DNA of 64,000 bases from Lepidodermella squamata. Lineage: Eukaryota > Gastrotricha. The notes under the pieces were generated by a model. That model was not told the DNA's origin, did not search any database, and was given only the letters and a program-made list of their open reading frames with translations. Position numbers and translations under genes: made by a program. Location of the stretch: assembly GCA_047495785.1 (NCBI GenBank), contig JBLDXI010000001.1, positions 4,898,001 through 4,962,000 of the forward strand, read 5' to 3'. This document shows, in pieces, positions 33,688-45,600 of the stretch (position 1 is the stretch's first letter; every line of letters begins with the position of its first letter).

Positions 33688-36600
33688 TCACGTCGGGCGA
33701 GGCGCAATCACCGAGGCGTTATTACTATTGCTGACAGCCGATGCTAGGCTGTCGTCGTCGTGGCCGTGCTTCGTCCACACCCAGTGCAGGTAGATGATGA
33801 GCGGCAGCAGGCAGAACACGAACACGAAGCCGGCCACGTACAGGCAGATGGTCAGCCGCGAGTCGGTCGCCTCGTCGTCCTTGCGCCGCGCCACCGGCCG
33901 CACCACCGCGCCCGACGCCCGCGTGTGGTACGTCGGCAGCGGCGCGTAGCCGGCCGGGGCGGACCCGGCGTCCGCGATCACCACGTGGTCGCTGCTGCTC
34001 GCCGCGTCGTCTTCGCCCGCCGCCGTCGCTTCGAGCGGCTTTTTCGCCGTCAGCCAGAAGAAAGACTCTTGTACGCTCGAGTCGATTTTGGAAAATAAAT
34101 GCTCTGCTTTCGTGCTCTGCAAAAATACGAATGAAATTGTAATGTTTTGTCTAACAAAAACGAAAGAACCGCGACAAAAACCGAATTTGCTGGGCTTTTT
34201 TCGCTAAATTTTGCTGAATAAAATGAACAGGTCGAACGGAAATAACACAAAAGGCTACAGCCGAAATATCAAAATTCTCCAAGAAAGTCCGAAAACCGCG
34301 GTTGCAATCGCTTCTTGCGAGGGTTTCCGGGGAATTTTGCTTCTATGGGAAAAATCTCTAAATTTTCGAGTTTTTATTGTAGCTGAATTCCAGCTGAATT
34401 ATTGGAAGTAACTAACATTCTTTAGGCGATTTTTTCCATAAAATCTTCGGAAATGTGCAGCTTAAACTTGCTTCACCTCAATGGAAAATAACCATAAAAA
34501 TCTCAGAATTCCAGGATACTTATTCATCTCATTTTTATAAGAATACAATCTCATAATAATTCAAAAAAATCAGTAATTTGTATCGAGAACGATTTTTCCG
34601 ATTCAGTTCAATGTAGACCCTAAAGGACCGACATCTTTGAGGCATTTCGAACCTATTGGGAGAACGATTGGGAGAACATCAGAGTAAATGATTTAGAAAC
34701 TTACATCAGTTTCAGTTGCGATCATTTCAGTCGGGCTGGAGCGGGACGAATCGGCACCGGGTGCCATCGCGAGGCCACTTTCTTGAAGGCGAATAGCACC
34801 GAATGGACTGACTGGAATTTTCACCGTCTTCAGCGCGAACAGGTCCTGATCCGCCGTCAGTCCGTTCAACTTCTTCAGATCCGCAACCTAAGAACGCACC
34901 AAGAAACAAACAACAGAGTTAAAAACGAGTTCGAATGTAGGACTGATTTTCAAGGCTTGAAAAACACGACAAACTGGTAAAAAAAAACTGGAACTCATAC
35001 CAGGGAACGGTACAATTTTGATAACAAAAAGGTACACATTTGTAACAAATTCCAGAAAATCAATTCAGGTGAATTCTTTGCAAATTTTTACACCGCTGTA
35101 ATTCCCTTGTCCTGGGCATAGTTGTTGTAATTTTTCCACGGCCTGATCCAGGTAATTCACCTGAGAAAAAAGAAAGGCTCGAAAGAAAGGTACAACTTTG
35201 ACAACTCTATGGTAATGCCCCTTTTTCAACTTGTGCGTGGTAAAAATTAAAAAATTCCAACATCAAATAAACAATTTCGTGTCAAAACGCTTTTTCAAGG
35301 TGTTGATTTGTAACTTCACCAAAAATAAACGAGCGGTGCTATCGTCATGCTAGAGTCATCTATATACTCACTGCTCAGCAAAGGAAAAGCCGCGTCTACT
35401 TCACTTGAACGAACACGGCGATGTTGTGCTTGCTGATTTGCAGGTATAAATATTATAATATATCACATATTTACAACCATAACTATGTTTTATTCATAGC
35501 TGCTCTATCCTGAGGCTACACATCTCGAGTTCGAACTATCTAACTACATCGATACCTACCTTCCAGTTGGCAATGTTCTTCGCAAGCCAGATGATGGCTG
35601 GGCTGAAACTCATCCATACATGGTTGGCGTTGGACGTGTAGTTCCATCGACAGCACCACCTCCAGGTTAGTCTCTTTGCATTGATTTTTACGACGAGTAG
35701 CTTAATTCAGCTTTGTCACCCTAGATTCGCGCCTGGATTTCACGACTCAGCACGAAGATGGACTGTTTCGTCCATGCGGGGATCCATTTTTCTCTACAAT
35801 AGCAGCTATTCGCGAATCAGATGATTGGCTGGAGTTTTCATCGCCGATTCCGTATACGCAGAACCGCAAACTCTACATTCGTTCTTCCTACAAAGTTATT
35901 GCCGAAGGAGCTTTGTTGAAAACGGATTCAAAATGTCGGAAATACGCGATTGTTACTGGAACACCTGGCATCGGAAAGTCAATGTTCGTCTATTATCTGA
36001 TCTGGATGCTGATTAAAGACAAGAAGCGCATGTTGCTGTTGTTTGATCGAGAAAGTCTTTCAAGTACTTCGATCTACTTTGACGGAAACTCAATTACCGA
36101 ATTTCATCGGCTCCCGTCAATTGCAAATCGTCAATTTTGGGCGCCAGATTTGTGGTGCATCATTGATTCGGACGATGCGCCTCTGTTAGTTTTGGAACCG
36201 TTGCTCTTGATGACGCAGATGCTAGCGAACTCGGTAGTCTTGTCGGTGTTGGTACTAACAGGGATTCGGAAGACTGCTTGTTTCTATCGATCGCACCCAA
36301 GTACTTATATTTCCACGCTGACCAACCTGAAGGAGCAGGCGAACTTCAAATCGATCTTCAACGAATACGAGCGAAATATCTCAAGGCAGCGCGCAAATAA
36401 CAAACATTCTGTTCTGTATTAGTAAATTTATTTAGAATCATCTACATGAGACAGGCGCCATCGAAGTACCAATTGAAAATCGGTCACGAAGTTTTTCAAC
36501 GTAGTTTTTTGAGTTGACAAAAGTGTACCTCAAAATCGCTACTTTGCAGGTAATTTACCTGGAACGGGCTCTTCAATATTTACTGCTCTCACTTCAATAA

Positions 36601-37543
36601 TTTCTAGCTAAACGCCAACTTCATTTTGGTATGAAAAATTGAAGTTGCCGCCCAGGTCCAGAGAGGTGATTTTAGAGTTTTCAGGGTTCGATGCCAAAAA
36701 TCAGCAGTCAATAATGGAACCGAATGCGGGGAAAACAAAATCGATATCCTTATTCTACAGGAGCCAAAGGATATTATTTAGATATTTTTCCACAAATTTA
36801 GGAAGTCAACCGCAGGTAGGTAGAAAAAAAGTTGTCAAACTTATACCTTTCAGAATTGTACCCCTCCCCGGTATCCAGTTTTCAATGTGAAAAAGGACTT
36901 TTCGGATTTTGTTTTTTTTTGACCAATAAGTTTCGTAACTTGGCTGTCTGCGAAAAATAATTTCAACTTATTAACTACCCCCCTCCATATTGAACAAAAA
37001 AGCTAAGCCTTATCAGCTACACAGATTTTTAAGAATTTTCCAAAGTGGTAGCACACCCGCGTGTTTCCGGGCTAAAAAAGGTCAATTTCAAGCAAGTATC
37101 GTGAATTTACATATAAAAGTATGCGAAATGCGACTGACCGAGCACTTGAAGCGAAGTGAAAGACTCTTGACCGTGTCGTCCGGCTGCAGTTTGTGCTCGA
37201 CGAAGAACTTGGTGGCGACGGCGGCGGCGGAGGGCGCCTGCGCCGAGAAGGCCGAGTACGCCGCTTCATTGAAGCCCGAGCCGCCGGTGACGGTGGGCGA
37301 CGAGCGGCGTTTCAGCGTCGACCGCGACAGCAGCTCGATTTCCTCGCCTTCGTAAACCGTCGACGCGCCGCGACCGCCGTCGCCGTCGTCTTCATCGCTG
37401 CCTGCCGATTTGTGGATGAGCGGGCGGAATTCGATGCGTTTATTACTGTTTGAGGTGGAGCCGCCGGTTAGCGAGCCGGGCCGCGACGACCGCTTGCCGC
37501 CGCTGCTTTTCAGGATCGAGTAGGACGACGCCGAACCGCTCAT
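33688..37543 (-). CDS. LysM domain membrane protein (LYSMD3/4-like)
   Basis: LYSMD3/4 are type II-like membrane proteins with one cytosolic or lumenal LysM domain; vertebrate LYSMD3 has been linked to Golgi and chitin sensing. Three exons: 37543-37139, 34887-34705 and 34116-33688, in phase 0, giving 338 residues (human 296-306). The ATG at 37543 begins a Ser/Gly-rich N-terminus. The LysM domain is split by the intron: VEHKLQPDDTVKSLSLRFKC-S joins VADLKKLNGLTADQDLFALK and KTVKIPV. Near the C-terminus is one membrane helix (TICLYVAGFVFVFCLLPLII), then a short Asp/Asn-rich tail. The 2.25-kb first intron carries an inverted-repeat-bounded element with an NTPase gene on the other strand. Whether it is LYSMD3 or LYSMD4 cannot be decided here. 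Confidence 0.88.
34982..36885. mobile_element. Inverted-repeat-bounded element carrying an NTPase gene
   Basis: The left end 34982-35050 (ACTGGA...TACCAGGGAACGGTACAATTTTGATAAC, given in parts) matches the reverse complement of 36885-36825 (ACTGGATACCGGGG, GGGTACAATTCTGAAAGGTA). An inner pair, 35125-35215 and 36580-36490, shares CCAGGTAA-T-ACCTG and GGTACA-TTTTG-CAACTC. The word GGTACAnnTTTGnnAAC recurs at least three times at each end in opposite orientation. The core holds the spliced CRN/RHS-type NTPase gene on +. Exact termini and target duplication are not resolved, and the repeats have diverged. Confidence 0.55.
35379..36422 (+). CDS. CRN/RHS-type P-loop NTPase, possibly frameshifted
   Basis: Crinkler (CRN) and trypanosome RHS proteins share an N-terminal P-loop NTPase thought to derive from transposons. 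Exons seen: ?-35443, 35500-35665 and 35725-36422, all in phase. Text: LADLQ-LLYPEATHLEFELSN; YTQNRKLYIRSSYKVIAEG; Walker A GTPGIGKSMFVYYLIWMLI at 35958-36014; and LWCIIDSDDAP near 36150-36180 as the Walker B-like strand, all typical of the family. After about 36180 that frame becomes unusually hydrophobic, while another frame reads SVSFGTVALDDADASELGSL and continues (YLYFHADQPEGAGELQIDLQ) to a TAA near 36398. A one-base frameshift is likely, so the gene may be inactive. No start ATG was found; the first exon is uncertain. It lies antisense in the LYSMD first intron. Confidence 0.55.
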
Positions 37544-38436
37544 CGGTTCATTTCTCGCCAGGCTCGATGCGGGGCAATTACGTGAAAAAAACACGAAAAA
37601 AATCAAATAAAAACCTATTGAAAAATCGCAAAAACGTATGAATTATAAACGAGAAAATACTAAATGCAAACGTTGAAGCTTCTACCTCGATTTCATCATT
37701 CATAATTCGATGAAAAAACTTCGAAAAATTGCGTACTATTTTCATTGTAAATTAGTAGCTCGGAAAGCCAAATTATGGGAAGCTGAGTCTTGATACTGAA
37801 ATATAGCCGATTATTATTCTCATTATTCTCAATAATCCTACATTTAGGGTGTGCAATCGGTCAACCTCAATGATTGACAATGAGCTCCTAGAAATGTTCC
37901 GAATAATTCCAAAACTTCAACTCAATTTAATAATCAAGATTCTTATCTCAGAATCGGGTTCAAACGCAAAACCCCGAACAATGGATTCAGCATTCAAATA
38001 AAGTTATACCGAAAATAGACATTCAGCGAAAATCGAGAGGTGCATTCAATTTTGTAAACAGGTTCAGAGCGATGAGTCGAATTTTGAATTAATGGCCGTC
38101 AACTTTGACGCTCACTTTGACGATTTTCTCAACACTTCAAAGTTAATTCCAAATTAGTCCTTATTCAATTAAAAAAAAATTCCATAAATTCCAATAAAAT
38201 GTTTCTACTTTTCGCTCAAAATAAACTATTTAGATGAAGTAGCAAGTTATAACTGAAATAGCTCGCAATTACAACATTTAAAGTCGAAAGTTCTGCAAAC
38301 AATATTCCAAGCTTGTGCATTCTTTTTATTCGCGAGGTTCGAAATGAAATGATGACTACTTGATGACAATTTAACAGAGCCGACTATTACGAGTGGTTGC
38401 GCTGTCGCGTATAAGAACAGCAGTTGCAGCAGTGTA
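37544..38436. other. Intergenic DNA between LYSMD and MRPS14
   Basis: AT-rich, no gene or repeat recognised. It should contain the LYSMD promoter next to 37543. Confidence 0.4.
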
Positions 38437-39330
38437 TCAGCCCCACCAGGCGCGCGTGATGCCGGACATTTTGTTGTAGTCGGCCTGCTGGCGGAAGACA
38501 ATGCGGCTGATGCGCCAGTCGTGGCACAGACCGCGCGCTCGCGACGTCACCACGCACCGCGTGTGCGCCCTGATGAAGTACGCGTCCAGTGGCAGTTGCT
38601 TCATCGCCTCCTTCGCCATGTTCTAAATACACAACAAATTTGGGCACGATGATAACATACGCAATGACAAAAGGCAAGAACAAAAAATAATACTCGAGGT
38701 CATACTGAAAGCATGTGTATGTGCGAAAAACAACACTCCATTTTCAGCATTTTCATCATGATTCTGGCGTTGTTTGCCCAATGACAAGCAATGTTTTTAT
38801 ATTTCTCATCGTCCGCAGGTGAAACTTTGAAAAACCCACAAAAATCAGCCAATAATGAGAAAATTCAGAGAAAATATTCTGAATATTCAACTCGAAAACG
38901 GCGTAAACGGAATTTAGCCATTTTCATGATTTTTGAAGTTTTCATGATTTTTGAAAAATCATGAAAAATTCGGCCAAAAATCTTCAACCGGCTATCGAAT
39001 CCGTATCGCCCAAATTTATTCAAGTTTTTACACTTCGTATTATTTTTTGGAATTTTTTCAATTCAATACAAGATTAAAAACTAGCTTCAGCAGTTCTCAA
39101 GTCAATCAAGTCAAAAAGTGAAAAACTCCACCCACCTGAACCTCTGCGGGTAGCACGTCGTTGTTGGTGATGGCTTCGAGATTTTCCCTGACCGGGCCGT
39201 GTTCCTTGAGCGTGGCTCGCCGCCTCGCGTCCCGCTTCATTCGCCAGTCGACGTACCGAAATCGCCGCTGTTCGACTACGAGCGCCGAATTGTTGGCTCC
39301 ACGGCGTAAAAACGACAACAATAAGCTCAT
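38437..39330 (-). CDS. MRPS14: Mitochondrial ribosomal protein uS14m (MRPS14)
   Basis: MRPS14 is a small-subunit mitoribosome protein. Two exons, 39330-39136 and 38622-38437, joined in phase 0, give 126 residues (human 128). The ATG at 39330 is the first; the frame upstream is open only through a TTG. Matching features: RYVDWRMKRDARRRATLKEH, then NNDVLPAEVQ, then across the splice PLDAYFIRAHTRCVVTSRAR and the uS14 signature DWRISRIVFRQQADYNKMSG. The N-terminal Arg-rich stretch (SFLRRGANNSALVVEQRRFR) fits a mitochondrial targeting peptide. TOP3A follows 370 bp upstream of the start, on the same strand. Confidence 0.95.
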
Positions 39331-39699
39331 TCTATAGCGCAAAAATCAGCCGGATAAACTATGTTTTCTTTCAAAAATCATATTATCATTTCTTCTGCGT
39401 TATCGTATAACAAGAGAAAAAGAGCACAAATCAATAACGAAAGGCATAGAAGGACACATCATTTGAGCTAGGTTCACTCGGCAGATCGAAAGTTCTCGTT
39501 GCTTTCTGAATAGAAGTTGCAAAATTTGGCAAAAGCGTAGTATAAGATCGTGAAATTTATATTCGAAGTGAAAAATGAAATACCAGTACAGTTGACTAAA
39601 ATTGAGCCGTGCGGCAAAAAAGTTCGGAAAAAATTGATCGAAAATTGCAAAGAGATTCGACTTTTTCGAACTTTTTAAGCGCCATATATATTCGCCGCT

Positions 39700-42600
39700 T
39701 TATTTGCTGGGACAGTTTTTGCGATTGTGACCCGGCTGGCCGCATTGGCCGCATTTGCGCTGCTTCGGCCCGGTCGGCGAGTCGCAACCGCCCCCGTCAT
39801 CGAAATCACCCCCGCCAAACGACCGTTTCGCACCTCGACCCCGCCCAGCACCACCACCGGCTCCACCTCCGCCGCCGCCGCCACCCCGATGCCCGCCCCG
39901 ACTTCCCGCCGCGTGGCCCCCGCCCAGGAATCCGAGTTGGGTGACCGGGTACTGGGGCGACTTCGCCCTGCCGCGACCACCACCCGAATACGAAGACCCG
40001 CCGCCCCTGGTGCCTCCAGACTGGTACCCGCCCCGGTAACTGGACCCGCCAAACCCACCTGACCCACCGGCGGCATTACTGCTGCCCCCAGCATCACCAT
40101 CGCCATCGGCCCACCCGTTCCACTTGCCGCAACCGCCCTCGCCCGGCTTGCGGCACGACCAGAACGCTTTGCCCGCATTTTGGCCGTTTTTACACGTCAG
40201 CTTACTGCACGGCTGTCCGCAGTCGGCGCACTTCTTCTGCTGGGAGTTGCCCTGCCGCTGGGTCTGCTGGTCACCCCCGCCGCCGCCGCCGTCTTCGTCC
40301 CACAGGAAAAAGTCGCACAGGTTACCGCCGCATTTGTAGAACTGGCGGCCCTGGTTCGGACCTTCCTTGCGGACGGTCAGTTTCGACGCCGGTTTTTGGC
40401 ACGTGCACAGTACCGAATTCGGGCTGCCGGGCTGGAACTGATCAGCGTTGTTGTTGTTGTTATTATTGTAGTTGTTGTTGCTGTTAGGAGGTCGGTTGAA
40501 ATTCGAGTTGTTCGCTATCGCAAAATTGTTCTGTGGTTGTTGTTGGCTGACAACTGCTGGTATTAGTGCGTTGTTTGCTGGTTGGCGCTGTTGCAACGCT
40601 GTGCTTTGATTGTTCATCGAGTTCGCAGGCCGTGATGAAGTTGAGGCTAACGAGCGGATGCCGAGCAGCTCGTAGAAGGCCGGCTCGCAGCCGCCTAAAC
40701 AGCACCGGCGTTGCTGCTCCAGTCCGGCTGGTGTTTCTTCGCGCTTGAACTGCATCTCGACGAGATGAGGGTGCGACGAACACTAAGAGGGGTAGTAACA
40801 ATCACAATAACAGTGAGCGTTAATCACATTTGGGAAATAGTAATCAAAGGCTATATGATCGAATATGATCGAAAAAACACCAAAAGCGGCGAAACTGAGA
40901 GATGACTTCAACAGCTACAATACTTATTTGCGAAACGCCTAGAAATTGCTTATCTCACATCATCTCTTCACCTCTCTTCACTAAAATCGATAATGATTGG
41001 CACTTATTTTTCATCGCAAGAATAACCTGATTTTTTCTCTATTTCAAAGTGTGTTATCTGCTTCTTTCTTTCGGGCTACGACAAACGATTTTGCGACAGA
41101 ATTGAGCTAGCTTTCGAAATTGCTTTCGAAGCGCCGCGTCTCGAATAGTCCGACAACATGATCGTTGGTCGGTGCGTCGAACGAGAAGCCTAAGCGATCA
41201 CCGCCCAAGTCAACTCGGACCACGCCATCATGCCAAAACCACCTAGGCGAAAAATGTATCGCCATATCGCAAGAATTACTATTGGAGGCCGGGTGAACTA
41301 TTGGTCGAAGCTATGTGGCCGATTTGTAGCTACGAAGTTAGTACAAGTGAGACGTGTGAAATGAGACCGTTGATGGTAATAACATCAACTGAACGCCCCA
41401 GCCGATCATTTGCTGGCGGATTCCTATCGATCAACTCGATATGGCTTCCAATTTATATGCCTTTTCTGCTGCTAATTTGTGGCGACGTAAGTAACAATAC
41501 TTATCAATTTTTCTTGTTTAACTTTTTGACTAACTTCGTCAATTTTTCAGATCGAATCCAATCCGGGGCCTTATGGAGAATCAAACGGTCAATCAGACAG
41601 ATCAGCGTTACGAAAACCACCTGTTTGGTTTGGGGAACTCAAAAATCGGATCGAAACTACTAATACAAGTAAGTCAATTCAAATTTGCTAATGCTTAAAG
41701 GTGGACCCTTTTCTATTTTGTTAACGCGATGGATTGGTAGAATCGCCGCGGGGCCAAGGGGGAACTCGATCCTTGTTCCGTCACTAGGACTTGAACCCAG
41801 TCCCGATAGCATTATAAATATACAGTAGCCCAACGACCCAACTGTCTTTGACGTTTAATACGAATCGCTAATTCTCAAATTTTCAAATAAGGTGTCGCTC
41901 CTCGCCAAGTTTTGGAGGTGTAAATATGAATAATGCGATGAGCAAATTTTTCCTGACGAAGATCAACTAACACCAATAAATATTGCGAAAATCATCGCAT
42001 TGAAGAAGGCACTACATCGACCTATGATCTGGCCGCCAGAGTAAAGGTATAGACTAAAGTTGCTAAATCCATTAAAAGACTGCAACATGGATAACCAAAA
42101 TGCAATTAGTTTTACTATGTATCCACTTCATTTCCAACTTATTACTATATATTACCATTACTAAGACGATACGATTTATTTGAGAAATTTTCGAAAACTT
42201 ACAGTTTGACAGGTCTGCGGCAGGAGGGTGACTTTTTGCACGCTGTCGGGCAGGAAGATGGACAGCTTGCAGTTGGGATAGCCCATGCAGCCGAAGAACA
42301 GGCCGCCGTTCTTGGTCGTGCGCAACGTCACGTCGCCCTTGCACGCCGGGCAGTTGCCCAGCTTCGTCGAGCTCTGGTCGAGCAGGAAGCCCAAATCGCC
42401 GCCTGGGCCCGCACCCGGACCAGGTCCTCCGGGTCCTCCTCCTCCGCCGCCGCCGCCACCGTCGTCAGGGTTATCAGCGCCCCAATCGACCTCGTTCTCA
42501 TCGCCATTGCCGTTGTTGGGCATGCCACCTATTAGGAAAATGAGCTATTTATTCTCTACTACGAAAAAATTAAAATCCCAAATTGTCATAAACTGGGAGC

Positions 42601-45600
42601 CGACGGAAAGACGACGAATTACAGGTAACAAGTAATGGCTTTCTAATCACGACTTCCAAACGGTCTTACAGTGACCGATCTTTTAAACATGTTTGTATCT
42701 GTAACGTGACATGGCTGATTTTCTAGTAGCCAATTTGGAGGTAAGGGAAATGATTTGCTCAGAAAACCAACATTTCATCATTTTCTACCTCCTGATTTTG
42801 ATACATAATAGGTTTTATTCCCTCCCCCATCAAAAAAATCTAGGTGAAAATGGCATGTTAAGAGTCAGATTGCGACTCGTTCTACGAACGTTAGAGTTCA
42901 TGATTTTATGCGGTTAATTAAATTTCAAGCAATAATTTCGAAAAATCAGGGTAAGCTTCGAGTTTTCAGATTTTCAAACATGGAAAAACTGTCTTGATCC
43001 AAACAGCCGTTGCGGTATCATATAACATACTTGTAAAGTAAAGGGTGAAATTACCTAACAAATACCGCCCAACACTTTCGTCGAGTTTTTTGTAATTTTC
43101 GGCAGCTAACCGGAAAATCTCCTGGTACTTGGCGATGTAAGTCGCCAGCACATCGGCCGCCTGGGCGGTTCCGTCGCAGATGCGCTGCAAATCGGCCTCG
43201 AACTCGGCTCTCAGATTCGGCTTCGACATCTGGAAACCCATCGAGTCGTAGCCCTCGACGAGGCCCATGCCGAGATGCCCGGGCGTGAAACGCTTCTCAT
43301 TCGTCACGCCCACGTAGAACCGCTGTTGAATCTTGTCGATGTGCTCCGCATGCGTCGCATCAGTCCCGATGCCGTGTTTCTCCATCAGCGCGATCAGATC
43401 GGCTTCGGTTAGCAGCGGCGGGGGTGCTGTTTGACCGCCTTGAATCTTAAAAAATATATCGAATAATTTTGAAATCCGAGAACAATCGAAATCTCGAAAT
43501 TCTCTTTTCGACAATTTTCACCTCGCTGTTCTTATTTTTACTCAAAATTTCCGTCAAATTTTGCAAGAAAACTTACATCGAGAAAAGTAGGCTCGAAGAC
43601 TTGGCCCTGCTGGTACTCGGGGATGGTGCGCTCGCTCCAGCGGTCGTACGGGTACACCTCGAGGTAGTTGAGCGCGAGGACGGTGAGGCCACTGGCGGTG
43701 AACGCCTCGCCGGCCATCTCCGCCTCGACGACGTACTCCTTGCCCTCGGCGTCGGCCGAGCAGCACGCGAGGAAGTGCCGCGTGATCAGCTCGTAAAGCC
43801 GCCACTCGTCGTTGCTCGCCAGCTCGTTCTGCCGCACGCACTTGGTCGGGTGGATCGGCGGATGCGCGTTATCCGTCTTCTTGCCATTCCGCGGCCTCGC
43901 ACCGCCCTGGTCAGAGCAGAGCAACAATGAGTTCAAGGTCTAAATCTTTTCAAGATATTTCACGCCTCCCTGAATTATTTAAATTCTCAACATTATAATA
44001 CTTCTGGTGAAGCTTCCGACAATATCGAAAACACAATTTCAAGTTTCATCAATCAAACATAATTAATAAAACATTAAAACAATCAACCAGGAGTTCAGGG
44101 TCTAAATCTTTTCAAGATAAGTACAACTCATTACATATTTGAAGTTCTCAGAACCGAATATTTCTGGTGCCGCTGCCGACAAGATTGGAATCACAATTTC
44201 AAAAATTTCAGATATCAGTTTCTCATTTCGACTATTTTCCTGTTAAAGCCTTCAAAATGGTTGAACCATCAAACTTCGAAAACCCGATCAAACAAGAACA
44301 CTCCTCTTCGTTTTTCCGACTTTATCTTCAAATTATGGCTCAAGTTAGGACATGGAAATTGGGAAATTTGGAGTTGAAGGCAAATTTAATGAACTAATTG
44401 AATAGAATAGATTGTCGAATTCAACAGCTAGACAAATAATTGCTGATAATGACTTTTCTAATGAGAATGAGCTCATGAAGATCACCAACCTGTTGCAGTA
44501 TGCCGGCGGCGAAATTGCCCCACGCCTCGTGATTCGTGTGCTGTTCGATGAGCGCGTCCAGTTTGAGCTCGCGCGGGAAAATGTTCGTCTCTGTACGCGG
44601 GTAAGATATGATACCGCGAGTGTACAGCGCTTCGGCGAGCGTCATCGCAGTTTTCGCCGTCATGCGCAACTTACGCACGGCCAGTTTTTCCATTTCGACA
44701 GTATCGAGTGCCTGCGGACGCCATTTCTGCTTCGGCTTGCTTTGCACAGATGTCACCTACATATCAAAACTAGTTTTATATCAGTCCGAAACAATTCAGT
44801 AAAATCATTGAGCAAAAGCCATGAACCGGACATATCAAGCCTTAATTTGTCAATTTAAAATTCAAAAGCAATAATGTGAGTTCAACATTTCCAGTGAAAC
44901 CAAATTATTCATTCGAACTAAAAATGGGAAATTATCACCGAACTTCTACAACTTTAAAAAATCTCATGAAAAATCCGCCATCCTCCACTGATTCGTCCAA
45001 AAATTCTTGTGTTAACTTAGTTATTTCATTTCTAAAATCAATCGTGATTGTGGATGTGAAAATTGAAGAAAAATTACCGTAGCTCGGCCGCAGGCCTGCA
45101 ATATGTCGAGAATAATTCGCACAATTTGCTCGTCAAAAATTCGCACTCGCCCCCAGTTGAAATCGGCAACCTCGTTTCTAACCGAATGTGTCACTAATAA
45201 AATCGAAAATTTATCAAAATGTTCAATCAACTGAAAATCTTAACGAACTTTTAATTTTCCAGAAATCTTCGACAACAAAATCTTGAATTTGTTTATAGCG
45301 ATCAACAACAAAACCGAGCGTCGGAAATTGACAACTGCCGTAACTTATCACTCGGCCTTCCAAAAACTGATTGTACAATTTTCGCAGCCGAAGAGTCTGA
45401 AATCGCGTAAAAGCGGCACCTAATCACCCTAGTTGCAAATATTTCTTCTCGAAATTGAAAAAATATCATTACCAGTTCGCAGATCGAGCTCGGATCTCAC
45501 ATCCACAGCTTGACTCATGCGTAAATCAGGCCGAATCAGGTTGTTGACGGCTCGCCATATCGCGCTATATAATGTAAATTTTTGCAACAGTTTAGGGACA

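Noticed and set aside
39609-40566. Several plus-strand Pro/Arg-rich ORFs opposite the last TOP3A exon
   Set aside because: They are complements of the Gly-rich RGG region of TOP3A, with no splice sites or homology.
41775-41850. A functional tRNA gene
   Set aside because: A- and B-box-like words are present, but the acceptor and anticodon stems do not pair; a SINE-type remnant is more likely.
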